Shown in pieces: positions 23,322 through 36,564 of a stretch of DNA of 64,000 nucleotides. The notes under the pieces are model-generated. The model saw nothing but the letters and a program-made list of their open reading frames with translations. It did not search any database and was not told the DNA's origin. The first letter of the stretch is position 1; each line of letters opens with the position of its first letter. Where the stretch lies: contig JTDE01000278.1 of NCBI GenBank assembly GCA_014338405.1, forward strand, positions 2,562-66,561, given 5' to 3'. The translations under genes and the position numbers were made by a program. The DNA comes from Paragonimus skrjabini miyazakii. Its lineage: Eukaryota; Platyhelminthes; Trematoda; Plagiorchiida; Troglotrematidae.

Positions 23322-23486
23322 AACAACAACCATAACCACAACCATCACCACCACCACCACAACAACAACAACGTTCAAAGGGGATATGATGCTGGAATGT
23401 ACAGTGTGGCACCAGGTTACCTGGACACTGAGTTGGGATGAACATTGTAAGATTTAGCGACAGTTACCAGTTACCACAGTTACCAG
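23322..23486. repeat. Simple repeats: AAC/ACC trinucleotides and CAGTTAC tract
   Basis: 23322-23373 is built of AAC, ACC and ATCACC units (ACCATCACCACCACCACCAC). 23461-23486 repeats CAGTTACCA three times with small changes. Confidence 0.85.
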
Positions 23487-23717
23487 ATCCAGTGTTTGTC
23501 ATTGGTTTAACCAGTACTAGGCGTGTGCATCAGTTGCAATGGATCACGATGCCTCATTGATGTGGAGAACTTAAACCACCACTGTGATCAGACTGATAAG
23601 GTCTAACTGCTGCGTGGGCTGACGTTCAGTTACAGTAAATTGGTGAGCATTGCCCTTTTCGTAAATAATAAGGATTTTAAACCGCTATAAAACACAGTTG
23701 ATCTTACTGAATTGCTA

Positions 23718-24000
23718 TGACTTGGCACAAAATATCGTGCGTCTTGTTTCAGTCACGCGACAGCAAATGCAAAACACCTGATTATGATCTGTCTCATTTT
23801 GCACTGAGTTGACAACCACTCACCCATCCAGTCATTTCAGTTTGGAGTACCTTCTATGATGCAGTCGAAGTTCGAACTCAATTGTCTGGCAACCTGTAAA
23901 CATTGACCACTATGATTCGACCGAATATGTCTTGTTATTTTGCACAGTCGTTTTGCTAGATAGTCGTTTATGTCGTCACAGACAATAAAAGAAGTCAGTT
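23718..24000 (+). repeat. Inverted repeat pair, left arm
   Basis: The reverse complement of 26360-26642 matches this stretch at high identity over about 210 bases (23778-23986). Shared blocks include CTGATTATGATCTGTCTCAT, GAGTTGACAACCACTC, TTTTGCACAGTCGTTTTGCT and AGATAGTCGTT. On the minus strand both arms keep a frame reading NDYLAKRLCKITRHIRS, so it may be a coding piece of an unidentified transposon. Confidence 0.85.
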
Positions 24001-24004
24001 TTGT

Positions 24005-26060
24005 TGTTCCTAACCTTTTTCGTACACAGTGTCACGCTATCACTTCCAGTTTCACTGTCCTGCACGACAACTGATATGTCAAACGAACGTACATAATACA
24101 TTTCAAATAAAACGACGCAGGCCATTTAATTGAACAAGCGGATATTTACATCTACAAACGCCTGCACAACATTGGCATTCCAGTTTGATAAAGAAGTGAA
24201 GGAAGACCGTATGCGACACGAGACCAGATTACAGTCATTTTGAAGGGAGCTTCCACCAGCTACTGAGGCGGAATGCGATAACCCGGTACAAAGTTTGTAT
24301 TTGTTAGGTGCAGTACTAGGCATGTGCTGTGGGTTGCCACATCTCAATGGTTCATAATTCAGCTGCCTGCGTGTTATGTTACTGATAGTGCCTGTTCCAT
24401 TGTTGAAGTTAAGCTTCACATGGCGGATTAGACGGCGCATATTGTTTAATTGGTAATATCAACCGAATATTGAATTTGACAGGCGTCGGTTAAGCCGAGT
24501 TGACTGCGCTGAATTCTTCTAGCTCGGTTTTGTGGAGTATTTGTGATATATTCATGTGCATCCGTCCGGAAAAGTAAATGCCAAAGGCAACGCTACTAAT
24601 GCCTTCACAGTAGAAATTCCTCTAAACTGCTTCTTTGATTAAGAAGCAAGGGTTATCTTCGCCGAAAATGGGGACGTCAGAATAAACCGTGAGAAAGATG
24701 GTACCCACCGTGCAGTCACATCCTCATGTATTCACCCCTAAATCACCTTAGTGGTTTTCTACAAATCCACAATAGTTTCAACGGATACTAGATATTTCAA
24801 GATTATATCAATGTGCTTGTATAAGTTTCTTAATTGGATGATTTGGAAAAGACTTTCTTCTGATAAACACGGCTGGGCCTTTTGTACTGTTTTCGAACGA
24901 CGGTAGTTTTGCAACCCACATCGATGGAGTATACGTTTACAAATGACCCTGATGACTACATGCAAATATGAGTAACTACAAAATGTTAGAATTACAGAGC
25001 CAAGATAAACCACGACGCAATAAAAGAAAATGTTCCCTATTTTCATTTCATGTTTTTGTTTGGTTCGAGGTGCATGAACTCATACTGTTGGAGGGGTACG
25101 TTTTACTGATATAATGAATGTCGCAGCATACCCGGAACTTCATCCTAGATCTGTTTGTCAATGCCTTATGACCTTCGATTGTGAACGGTTAGGTTTGTTG
25201 ATTATGTTTCACAATCTCAATTCATAACCAAACTAAAAATATAACACTAGCCTCCCGGAACATTTACATTAGACATCTGTCTATCAGAATACGATACCGG
25301 TGAATTTACGGGTGCGCAAACAATGGAGGGTATAAGCTCTAGTGTATACTTTAACGCTGTTTCTTCTCTGAAAACGCAAAGCATTTCTTCCATGGGGTAT
25401 ACGCTGTGGGTTATCGATGCCTTTTCTCGGGTTAAGTAAAAGACGGCGAATATTAGACGAACAGTGAACATACCTCTCATGTGGAAGAGGTAGGTATTTA
25501 CACAGGGCAGTCACGTGGATGAACTAGATTTGATCTGGTCCTTTCAACTCCCGTTATATACATTATCAGTTTTCCAGAAAAGCACGTTATATAGTAAGTT
25601 GGTATAAATGTGTTTACAAAATGGTTAAACAATTTGATGTAATGTTGCCAAGTCAACCTCCACTGTTTGATGGCAGTGATAATTTCTGACTACAGTTGAG
25701 AACAAACAGTTCACCTTTGTTGAACGTCCAGTAAATCGAAGTTATCAACTTTATGCTGATTTTTGAATAGTCCTGTCACTTTCACAAGAGAAATAGATGC
25801 GGACATTCATCCTTTCTACAGTGACTATCTTTTCGGATGATACTTTTGAACCCCTGTGCCATTCTATGGACCTATTTGAATAACCACTTATTGTAGAACG
25901 GACTTGATTGTCGCTGCCATTTTCCCCAGTTTTGTCTCCTTCACGTTAGCGTGACACATGTAGATTGAACTATCCTGATAATATATATAACAGTAGCAGA
26001 AATAGCACTGAGGTCATTTAACATATGAGGGTGAAGCCGACTTAATAGAGCAAGCTTAAC
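24005..26060. other. Spacer between the inverted arms; no recognisable gene
   Basis: Frames at 24126-24440, 24759-25046 and 25247-25514 (all minus) match nothing I know. If the two arms belong to one foldback element this would be its interior. Confidence 0.4.
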
Positions 26061-26065
26061 AAAAG

Positions 26066-26155
26066 AGTGAGTGCTGATAAGTAATAGGGGATTTTGATTT
26101 TCATATAGATTAAATAGATGCGATCAGTTGTGAGTGATGTTCAATCTATATGAGA
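26066..26155. mobile_element. SINE tail with internal inversion
   Basis: 26066-26110 is the 3' end of the SINE family in minus orientation (TGCTGATAAGTAATAGGGGA). 26113-26155 is the preceding part of the tail in plus orientation (GATGCGATCAGTTGTGAGTG then ATGTTCAATC). The flipped part is bounded by a perfect 10-base inverted repeat, CATATAGATT and AATCTATATG. Head and ribozyme are absent. Confidence 0.65.
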
Positions 26156-26359
26156 GAGTGGGTGATTCACCCTGGTAATTATCTATTCAGGGAGACTGAA
26201 CAGCATGGACGAACAGATTCCAGCGACAAGTGCAGAGTAACTGGCATCCTGGGTTTTTCAGATCTTTACAGTTACATGTAAGACACTTGAATTAAGAGAG
26301 CTTCTACCAATAAGTTCAACATCCGTCTGGGATTGATAGTGCAGAAAACGAGGCCGGCT

Positions 26360-26642
26360 TCCTGCATTGTCTGTGGTGACACTAACGACTATCTAGCAAA
26401 ACGACTGTGCAAAATTACAAGGCATATTCGGTCGGGTCACGGTGGCAAATGTTTATGGACTGCCAACAATTGAGTTTGAACTTCGGTTGCATCATAGAAG
26501 GTATTCCAAACTGAAATGACTAGATGGATGAGTGGTTGTCAACTCAGTTCAAAATGAGACAGATCATAATCAGATGTTTTACACTTATTATCGCTTGACT
26601 GGAACTCAGCTGATTATAATCTCCGCTTATTTCTGGCATACC
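26360..26642 (-). repeat. Inverted repeat pair, right arm
   Basis: Partner of 23718-24000, in opposite orientation. The plus strand of this arm reads CIVCGDTNDYLAKRL then CKITRHIRSGHGG, a C-x2-C ... H-x4-H spacing that could be a zinc finger. The left arm reads FIVC in place of CIVC. The class of element is not known to me. Confidence 0.8.
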
Positions 26643-26644
26643 GT

Positions 26645-29600
26645 ATGGTATACAAAATGATGACTCCGCCTCATTTCAATCTACTCAAACACACACTTAC
26701 GTTGGTTATTGATTTGAATCAACCTGACTTATAGTGTAAACACGTATAGAGCCAGAAATCATAACGGTTACACGTTTTTCTTTTCCTTTCAATTAAAGAG
26801 ACTTTTGTTACAATGTAACCAGTGGTGTTCAAATAATGCTGTGTAACAAAACGCGCGTTTACAAATCCAATGCGTGCTGCATGCGTCTTGGATGCAGGTG
26901 GACTTTTGAAACACTGATGGAGATAGCCGATTAATCAGTCGTCTAAGTTTGGTGCAAACGACATATCGGTCGGGCAGATGAGATGGAAGCCAACAGCCTT
27001 CACCAATTGCCATATGAATGTTCGAGCACACAGTCAGATTGGGACTGGCGTGTCATGCGCATAAAAGGTAGAAAAGGTTATAATCACACCTGTTCTGTAC
27101 CCTCAATGTTTTTTCTGTCTGTCAGCATAGCCAGACAAACGAATCCATTAAATGATGTAGGCGAAGTGACAGAGTAGATGCAGCATCATTGTAGCTCGCT
27201 GACAGAATGATACAGTTAACCAATCAATTCATCACTTACTGACAAGCAGGCAGTTAATGGTTGAATTGTTGAATAAGCGCTGGAAAAAAAGGAAAATTGA
27301 ATTCGCATATTTCACGTAAAATTCAATTTTACTAACCCAACCAGTAGAGGTGTAGTGTGGAGATTTGAAACCAGTGAATCGTTGTGCAGAAGGGAAATAC
27401 CGATGTAATGACCACGCTTGCTGACATATTTTAAAACAGTTTTCACAGTCCATTGTGGTTTTTTATGTTATCAACCGTTCACACGAGGTGCTTTAGAGTG
27501 CGTACGATTTGGACCTTCTGGAAAACATATAGCTTTACAACAACAAATGGGACTAGTCTACCGATAAGTACTCAGAATCAAACAAGCGTTGATCCGATAC
27601 AAATACGACTTCGTCAATCAGCGACCACAACTGGTCAAGTAAATGAAATAATACATATTGAAAACACACTGGACTGCGTGAAAATACAAAGAAAGGATTT
27701 TATCCGTTAACTAGTGATCTGCCATACTAACGTGCTTTGGAGTTTACACTCAATCCAATTGTAGCGTGAGGTTATCCAACAGAACAAGACCTCTTATCCA
27801 CTTCGCGATCACATGCGGCCGATCGTGCTCTTCTGTAACTAAATCTAAATTTCACCCCTTATTGTCACGAAGTTTGATCTTATGAGGTCTTCTATGGTTT
27901 TAGCCGTTTGGTTTGTGGTTTTATTGTGATTGTCCACTACATATTTTTCATGTCGAACTGGTATTATTTGAGGATGGCACATTTTCGTACTTTCTCTAAT
28001 TAACCAATGATTTGAGACGGTTTCCTTTCATACCCGGGAAAAAATAATTTGAAGAGCCAAATTTTCTGACTGGGTGACGGATAACCTCGTTATCTTACAT
28101 GCGTTTGTTGGCCTTTTTCAAGATTATCAATGGAAACTAATGTTTCAACCGTTGTCAAGTTAATTAATACCAGAATATGCATACTCGACAACAGCACATA
28201 CTTACAAGTTTTTCGAAATACAGGTGTATATATTTACACAGAAAGAAGAACATGCGTGCATAACTCTGTATAATGATAATTATATACGTATATTTATATT
28301 TGTACGCACATCTCCGATATATAGTTCCATATTCTTGGTAATATATGTGATGTATATTTATGAATGTCTTTGTGTATTTCAATATATATCTATCCACACA
28401 TATGGGCTCCTAAGCGTACCTAAGTGTACCTTCAGAAAACGTGTCACTGAGATAAGTGCGAACACCATTTTACGAGGCAAAATAAAATTTATAGTGTTTT
28501 ATATATTTTTTAGCAAGATTATTTGTACCATTTCACTCAAACTTGATATAACTTTCATTTTATTAAATTTTCAGAAATCTTTGTATGAAAGGAAACTGAC
28601 TCTCATCAGTGATAGTCCCCGGTTTTAGTTCCAGTCTGCTTTAAGACAACTGTTTCATTATCTAAGTAATTTATCATCTACCTTGTTCAGACATCACACT
28701 CACTGATTCTCCAATGAACTGTTTCCGAGTCCGCCAAAAAGTCCGCCATTCGCTTATGACCTACAAATATCGGGTACATTGAAGGGCTTGTGAGGGTAAT
28801 GAAGAGTCTGTTCATTTGTCTTACAAACTTGCCTTTACCTGAGACCAATATCTGAGGTTGACCATATTCTTTCACAAAGCTTGTTGACTTGACTTGAAGT
28901 GGTCACCGATATGGAAGGAAAGCCGTTTTCATTTCTTAATTCTGGCGTTAGACAATAGGCGGTTTCGTTGTTGCTATCTGATATTCCGGTGTTCCTGAGT
29001 GTTATCGTTCTTTGATTGCACAGACTCTTAGTACAGTCCTTGGTTTCTCAAAGTAGGCCATTTGAAATGATGGCTCCTGCTTTATTGCTTCGGCATACAG
29101 TATCACAGTTTTATCTCCGATGGTCTTCCCTCTTAGTTATTGATCGACTACTTCTGCACTGTACGAATAAATCGCTCTATCAATACATCCATTCGAGAAT
29201 TTGACGGGGAAGTTCTTAAGTTATAAACATGTCAATTATTTAGAGTCTGTTGGAATAATTGGTCTCGAAAGTATAAGCTGTAGTCCATAATGGCACTCTT
29301 GCTTACTTCGCAAAGAACCGAAACTCAACATGTTTAGTGAGTTCTGTGATTTCAGCCAGCTGTGAAGTGCTAACAGTAGACTCATCGATTGGAGTTAAAA
29401 GAACAGTTGTTGTGACCTTTCTAGTGACAATCGGGTAACCTGAGTATTACTAGCAGTCGAATGATACTGAACATTCATGTTTGAAAATTTGGTCGCGTCT
29501 TAGGGAGGACTGACGGTTTAGTGGTCAGCATGCGGTTAAATTTCCGGTATTTGTCAGAACATTCTGTGCTGGCAGCTGCAACAAAAGTGAATCTAAAGTC

Positions 29601-32600
29601 TATCGCTTGTTTATGGATGTGGCTGATTGCAACGTCCATGCGAATTGAAAGGCCATGATCAGTTTTGAGCTTTGTTCAGCTTATTATATTCACCACGGAA
29701 ACACTCTATCTGTGGGATAGAAAAAAGTGAAGTATACTAGTGGGTTTATTTTACTCACCTATCTAGACAAATGTTGTCTCAGTGGAAATTTAACGAAAGG
29801 AAGATGTTATTGATTTTTGCAGGACGTGTGTAAGCATATAGCACTCCATGGATAAGGACTACTGAAAGCTCCAGTATGCTGAATCTCAAGACTAAACATC
29901 AAGAGCACACGGATAGAAGTACAAGATGGTTGGTTTCGCCAACACGGTCTTATCAGTTCATAATTAGTATTTCTTGTGTTCCTTCTGCAAAAATTAGATT
30001 CACTTCAGTAGTTGAATGAACCAGTTCTACCTCGTGACTAACTTGGGGCTGTTTCTTCGTGCGCTATGTGTGACGAAAATTCATCAGAACCGACTTACTG
30101 CATACGTATGTTCATTAGATAGAGGTGAGCAGTATGATTGTGACTTGTATTGACCAAACCTACATGAATAGATGAAAAAAATCATACGTATGTTACTTAT
30201 TTGCACTGAAACTAACTAAGACGGCCGGAATATGAAATTATGTTCATTCTTCTGATGGCCACTCTCAAACATTCACCATGACTACTTCCTTCCAGTTTGG
30301 ATTTCTCAAATGAAAACAGTTGATGTTGTGTTCGAAATGCCCATCGTTGTGCCACGTACCCACAGTTAGTTGTTCTGTAGAACACTGGCCCTATGAACAT
30401 TGTTTGAAATGTTGTGCCGCAAAACTGAATGTCATTGAGATTTAGTCGAACAATGCATGTAAAACACAACGAGCTGAATATTCTTTGCAATATTGACGTT
30501 TGTCTAAAACTGATCAATTATGCAACACTTTAGAGAAACATCCGGTAAATACTATTTACGTAACTCATAACCAACCAATGGATGAACACACGAGAATTTT
30601 GCTTAGAAAGATTTACTTTGCAGTAAGATTTGTAGCCTTCAATGTAAGACCATTAAATCAGGTTTTGATGACCCTTTAGGTAACTGAGAAACATTACGAA
30701 AGTTTGAGTAGAAGTGACACATCACACCCAAGTGGTAGTGTTCACTGAGTATGCGTGTGGCATATCCCATTATATAGAGCAGAGCCATCAATTATTTTGC
30801 ACTCTTAGTTACAGTTGATCGCTAAAACGTCAACTGGTCATTGGGTAATGCACAAAATTATGGACCGGGTTCAGACCTGAAACGTCACCTACTAGTGACT
30901 TTAGTTTGCTCAAATTATTCCAACTCCACGCATTCTTATGTTAAATATTTATCATGACTTAATGTTATGCTGCAAACTGGGATGTTAAAACACACCTTAT
31001 ACCCCTCCACTAATTTTAATGATATCTCGAAACGTGCAGTAGGAGAGCTCTTGACCTAAGTGCTTGGTTGCTCACGAATTCTCCCCAATTAGCTACACAG
31101 AAATAATGTTTTGATGGATAATTAAGAGATTTACAAGTAGTTGACAGCAAGCAACATTTCAGTATAGTTCCTATCGTTACCTATAAGCATCCAGGCTGTC
31201 TAGTGCCTAACCAACTAACACTACAATTAATCGATTATTTCATGCGTGTCGACCATTGATGTTAACCATGTCAATGTGTAAGCATATCTTTCATTGCCTT
31301 GGAAGAATTTTCTTGATCAACGAACCAAGAGGATCAGTCATGCATGTCGTCGTGCCAGCAGGCTTTTGTTAGGTATCCAAACGAAAGAATTTTGTGAGGT
31401 TGGTTGAAGCCATTATTATTCTGGTGGTAGTTTTTGAATAACCCATTTGTGGGTACATGCAAGCAAACGCAAAAAATCATAACAAATTTAAGTTTATGAT
31501 AAAGGTGCGGTTATAAAGTAAGGCGTTTTATTTATTTGGCCAACCAGCTTGCACGCACCACATTAAAGATGACTTATTTCAAAGAAATGTATGATCATAA
31601 TAATCTTAATATTGATACTTACTTGCAATTGATATCTATCGTTGAAGCAACGCAAGGTTAGCCGCAAACATGCGAAAACGTGTTAACACTGATTCAGATC
31701 ATTCTGGCAACCACGGACTTAAATGTAAACATTCTTCTTTGTTGTACTGCTACGGCATGACCTACTTGTGTTTGAAAATAATGCCAGTTCAACTGTTAAT
31801 AACAAAGGGAATGATTTGAATTCTGCATTCCTGTTCGTTTCGTCTGTTTTTCTACGGTCATATTAAAAATGATTGCAACAAAGCTATCAAGATATATAGC
31901 ACACGCTAGATTTGTATACCTATCCTTAGTCTTGTACTGTTTGGTTGATGTTGAAACCATATCTTTCAGAATAAACCTAGGACTGTTGAGGATAGTTTAT
32001 TACCTTTGATGGGGTCGACTAATGAATAAGTAATACTCACTCACTGAATAATACATTAGGGAATAAATGAAGCCAGTACTTTCCTGCTTCCCCGTGCCAC
32101 GAGAAACAGAATACATAAGTACAAGAAGTGAAAACTTCCCGACGTGTTGATCAACGCACTTAAGCGAATGACAGACGAGTACGCTGCCGCTCAAGTCAAA
32201 ACTGCTACATCCAAAAAACTTCTGAAATGAAAGTTACCGTGGATGTACATATTCACAAACGAGTACTTTATGATGATTGCAATACTTCATGTCGTTCGAA
32301 ATGATTTGTAAGTTAACTCGTCAGATAAGTGTAATCTGGTTGAGGTTCAAACTAAAAATCCTCCGTGGTGCGGGCAAAAGAACATCGCTTAGGACGGTAA
32401 TATTATGAAAGACTGACGCATTCTTTATCCCTATTCCGTTAGTTCCGATAAAACAGGCCATCTCAGATTTCCAGGTTGCCTTGCACAAAGTACAATAAGA
32501 CTGTAACTATGTTTTTATGGAATTTAACTGTTCAGATTTAGTTTTATTTCTTTTGTAGATAACAATTTTGAAACACTCGAGACTACTGGAGTAACTACTA

Positions 32601-34895
32601 TGTAGAAAGATAACAGCTTGCCCTTTAAGAGCATATTATAAGATCAATACACATTTTCTGGTAAACTTGAAGGGCTCGTCAATATGCTGCGAAGAAATAC
32701 TATTCTGTATGTCGTTATGACTTCATAATGGTCAATTTTGCTATGAATGTAAGTAAAACGCTGATAGTGGATTTGTGACGGCATACATACGGCCGGTCCT
32801 AGGAATTATTAGTTCAGACAGTACTATCAGAATATTATTGAAATTGACTCGAAATATGGGTTGCTTCGATTTTTTCAGTTGTGGTTAACCGTATTCTGTT
32901 CATCGCATTTGCCGTAAGATGGGCTCAACTCAACTTCGGTGACACTAGACCACTAACGAGTTTTCGTGTGAAATGATTGGGTAGACGCCTTCCATCATGA
33001 TTTCTTTTCATATTGTAACGACTGTTTTGTAATCGGACAGACTTACCACGGTCGTATACACCAACACTTCACAGCGTACTGATTAATGCAATCATGTGTC
33101 TATTAGTATTTGGTACATTAGAAGTAACGAGAGAGGTTAGTTGCTATTATTGAATCACTTCATTACAGCATAACTATTAGGTTCAACATGAATCTGTGCG
33201 CTTAGTAGTTTCAACTATGCTTGTTACTCAAACAATGGAACGTAATTTTGTCCCATAAGGCAAGCAACTTGTATTTGGAGGATGGATGTTCTCCAAGTCA
33301 GGGAATGAGTAAAAGTCACTGCTTTTTTCTGATTAATTTATGGAAATGAATCGTTTAGATAAACGCTGTATTCACAGGAATATCACCTTGTATCACGTTT
33401 CGAGTGAACAGCTTCAGAGTTTCTACGACAAAACCGTTTAAGTTAGGACTAGCGCCAAGACCACGTGAGGTAAGTACAAATCTTTATTTCCGAACTGGGC
33501 GCTGACACAAACTGCCGTACTTATACACGTTACCATGTTTACAGATTAAACTGAAATAACGCGCTCTGAATCAAGATTAATTCATTATCACTAAAGAGAA
33601 CATTGTTGTATATTTACTTGCAACCGAAACTGACTGAAATTTAAGAATTAATTATTCATCTGCTTGTGTTGTTACATAAGTTCAACATCGCGTGTGTTCA
33701 CTGATTACAACATACTTTAGTGAATAATTAAAGGAAGGTATGGTAGACAAATTAATAAACTCTTCAAGTAGACCTATGTCCGAACTTTGCCAGAAACGTT
33801 ACACCGTTAGTACAACATGTGTTTGAGGGTGGTGTTGCCAGTAGATGCTTCCGTATCTCTGTGAATAGAGTATGCTGGTATGGTCATTATTACAGTGTCT
33901 ACATACAGGCACGTATGGAATTTTTATAATTCATCAGTTAAATCTACCATACTAAAGTCCTGGCAGAATATTCACAAGTATTCTGAATAAAAATGACTTG
34001 AGATAGCATTGCCAGGAAATAGGCTACTGGACTATTTATTAACGAATTCTGGTAAAAAACGGAACGGTCCCGGTACGCAAGAAAATGTTTAAGCTGCGTA
34101 TTTATGTTTAAAAAGAATAACAATTTTTTGCTCCCATCCTGTTCATCTGTTGTTATAAAACTTCAACGACCAAAAATGGCTGACACTAAACAACAGATGA
34201 TATTTTCATAACTTCATTTATTTCAACCACTTATTACAGATAAGCAGGTGGCCAGTTGGTTGTGCAAACAAGCGTTAAGTCACAATTATACAAAGTGAAC
34301 AAAAACACGTTTTGAACTTCAAAATAGTTGTAGATAAGCTAAAGTTGACAAAAAGTTACAAGTTGGACATTCAGCACTGTATAACGGGCTTGACTGTTTT
34401 CTGTTTAACGTGACATCGAATGTCTGAAACGTCACATAAAGGTGCAAAGCATATACTCCAAATGGGGGGTTAAACACAATCTTGTGTATTGGGGTTTGAA
34501 TGGAAGTACTGTTGCTTCTAATGAACGACATTCGGTGAAAATATTCACATTTAAACTTAATCAGATTACCTCTATAGAACAGTAGTTTCTAGCACTTCTT
34601 GGTCGCAGACTAAAAGTCTGAATATTTTTTGTGCTTTCCGGGGATCGGAAGTAAATATGTAAGCAAAACCTTCGACATGGCTTACTTATTAACATGTGAT
34701 TGGAGATTTTATTGTTTACTTGAAAAACACTCATATTTGATCGCAATAGTCTTTTTCATACGTACTACTTGGCTGACCCACACTGCTTACCGTTAATTGA
34801 AATTTAACATAAAAGTTTACTTTTTCATATGATGTGGACTTGATTACCAAGTCACAGTCGTGAAGTCGTCGATTGAAGTTATCACGGCGCTACTG
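26645..34895. other. Long stretch without recognisable genes
   Basis: About 8 kb of AT-rich sequence. 28160-28400 is especially rich in TATAT-like words. The 134-codon frame at 28224-28628 follows that low-complexity stretch and is probably chance. No PLE, SINE or ribozyme match was found. Confidence 0.45.
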
Positions 34896-34899
34896 TACT

Positions 34900-35165
34900 C
34901 GTTTATGGACAACAGGACAACCTGCCTATTAGGAGATAAGTGTGATCAAACTTTAAAATACGATCATTTGACTGTGGTCAATATGAAGTCGGTGGCGCAG
35001 TGGTCAACATGATTGCTTCAGCGAATCTTCGACTGAGGCTTAAGTTCCGATCGCAGGTAAAGTAGACTGAGTCAAAATAAAAGCGAATACGAGGCTTGGG
35101 CTCTTTCTTGGGCACTTCAGGCTGAAAAGTGTGCACATTTACATAGATGGCTTCAGGATATCCAC
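34900..35165 (+). mobile_element. Hammerhead SINE, copy S6 (diverged)
   Basis: The A box GGTGGCGCAGTGGTCAAC (34991-35008) is the clearest of the family. The B-box region is TAAGTTCCGATCGC (35041-35054). The ribozyme zone has drifted (CTGAGTC and GCGAATACGAGGC in place of CTGACGA and GCGAAACTCGAGTC). The tail is weak and ends beside the PLE at 35172. Confidence 0.6.
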
Positions 35166-35171
35166 AAGTCA

Positions 35172-36477
35172 TTGAGCAACAGCACGATAAGGCGAATTAA
35201 ACACGTCATGTATCAGTCTAAGCGGTATCTCGTCCATATGTATCTTTGGCAGCCCGTACAGTCGCGGGATACGGGTTCATGTTGCACGGATGCTCTAGGA
35301 TACATGTGCATTAATGGCATCAGTCAGTTTCAACAGATGCTGGCCGACGCCTTTATGGGCATGCTTGAGAATATCGAGTTGGACGAAAATGTTAGAACAT
35401 CCAATTATTATCGAAGACATGTGGATGCTATTTTTTTGCATAGTAGACAAAACAGAAGATTTACAAAAGCTTTCGACAGCTTTTAACAAGGCGCATAAAA
35501 ACACTGTGTCCACTTTAGAACAAGAAACTGATGACTGAACTCCATTTTTGGACGTGGCACTAACACGTAGATCAGATGGGTTGTTACCACAAAGCGTACA
35601 TAAAAAGAACTTGGAGTGAACAATATGTACACTTTCACAGCTATGCTCCAATTAGTTTGAAGCGGGGCCTTGTACATTGCTTGACTAACAGAGAAAAAAG
35701 GATATGTACAAAAGATAAGACAGAATTTGAGCTGAACATGTTACAGAATATCTTTTCTAATGATACATACCTTTAGAAATTTATTACCATAAACCATGCA
35801 TGAGAGACCAATGCAAACCCCAATAAACAAAGTTGATAAGAAAAAGATTTATATTACTTTGCCACCTGAAGAGGACGGAGCAGCCGAGCTGATAACGCGC
35901 CAACTAACTGATGCGATCAGCAGTATCTATTATGTTGCAAAGCCTGTCCTTCCGTTCCAGCCAGAATGGACGACGCTACTTAATCTGAAAGAAAATATGC
36001 TCAGCAATGCTGCAAACTTTTTGATTTATTCATTTGACTGTTTCTCTAGTTCACCGTATTCCGATCTCACTACTAGACATTTATCGGAAAGAGGTCGTGA
36101 ACACTGTTCGGCGCGGCTTCGCACATGAATAACAAAGAACATTAACTGATCCATTCCGTCTCACCTGGTTGACTGTGGCCGACACATACACGGAGAGTGC
36201 GTTGTACAACGTCTACCGGGCCCCGGCCGCCGTTTCACAAAAACCAAGTGGCGCATCCTATCTACTGTCGCAATTTGATTACCCCGTTCAGATTTGCCTT
36301 CAAAGGCAGCTGGTTCACGGCTTGGGATCACCATGGCCGAACACGTACACTCGATCCAAGAAACAGTTCGATCCCGCCCCCCCCCCACCAACTCCCCCAG
36401 TTAACACTAACTTTTTGAACCCTACTTCAATTATGAGCATAATCACAACAATCTTCTCGCCCTTATACTATTTTTGA
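35172..36477 (+). pseudogene. PLE RT-GIY-YIG polyprotein remnant (copy C)
   Basis: Successive frames follow the PLE order. MLADAFMGMLENIELDE and SNYYRRHVDAIFL (YVDD changed to HVDA) lie in 35172-35486. AFNKAHKNTVSTLEQETDD, then TPFLDVALTRRSDG after a stop. TWSEQYVHFHSYAPISLKRG then LVHCLTNREKRI lie in 35576-35776. KKKIYITLPPEEDGAAELI begins 35796-36128, which ends in a decayed GIY-YIG (YSDLTTRHLSERGREHC). 36169-36477 holds the last part (NVYRAPAAVSQK, PWPNTYTRS). At least four frame breaks or stops. A run of ten C lies at 36377-36386 in the C-terminal part. Confidence 0.88.
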
Positions 36478-36510
36478 TCAAAAACGTCCTTCGCTGTTAT
36501 TTGACTCAAT

Positions 36511-36560
36511 ATGTAATTGTACCAATCTAAGATGAGAATATATCGGAAACAGTTTTTTCC
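36511..36560 (+). ncRNA. PLE hammerhead-like motif P3 (decayed)
   Basis: ATGTAATTGTACC and the following bases line up with the flank and ribozyme at 14661-14708. CTGAAGATGA has become CTAAGATGA, GAAA is present in CGGAAAC, and the palindromic helix III is lost (CAGTTTTTTCC). It lies right after PLE copy C, as expected for the terminal region. Not expected to be active. Confidence 0.5.
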
Positions 36561-36564
36561 ACTT

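Noticed and set aside
28224..28628. 134-codon open frame
   Set aside because: Lies in AT-rich, low-complexity sequence with a biased protein composition (F, I, Y).
29505..29660. TTTAGTGGTCAGCATGCGG as a possible SINE A box
   Set aside because: No B box at the right distance and no SINE body after it.
30985..31065. TCGAAACGTGC ... GACCTAAGTGCTTGG, resembling the 3' half of a hammerhead SINE
   Set aside because: No CUGANGA core and no tRNA-like head upstream.
33361..33430. Minus-strand CTGAAGC...CTCGAAACGTGATAC, hammerhead-like
   Set aside because: A9 is wrong, and helix II, helix III and the cleavage triplet cannot be formed.
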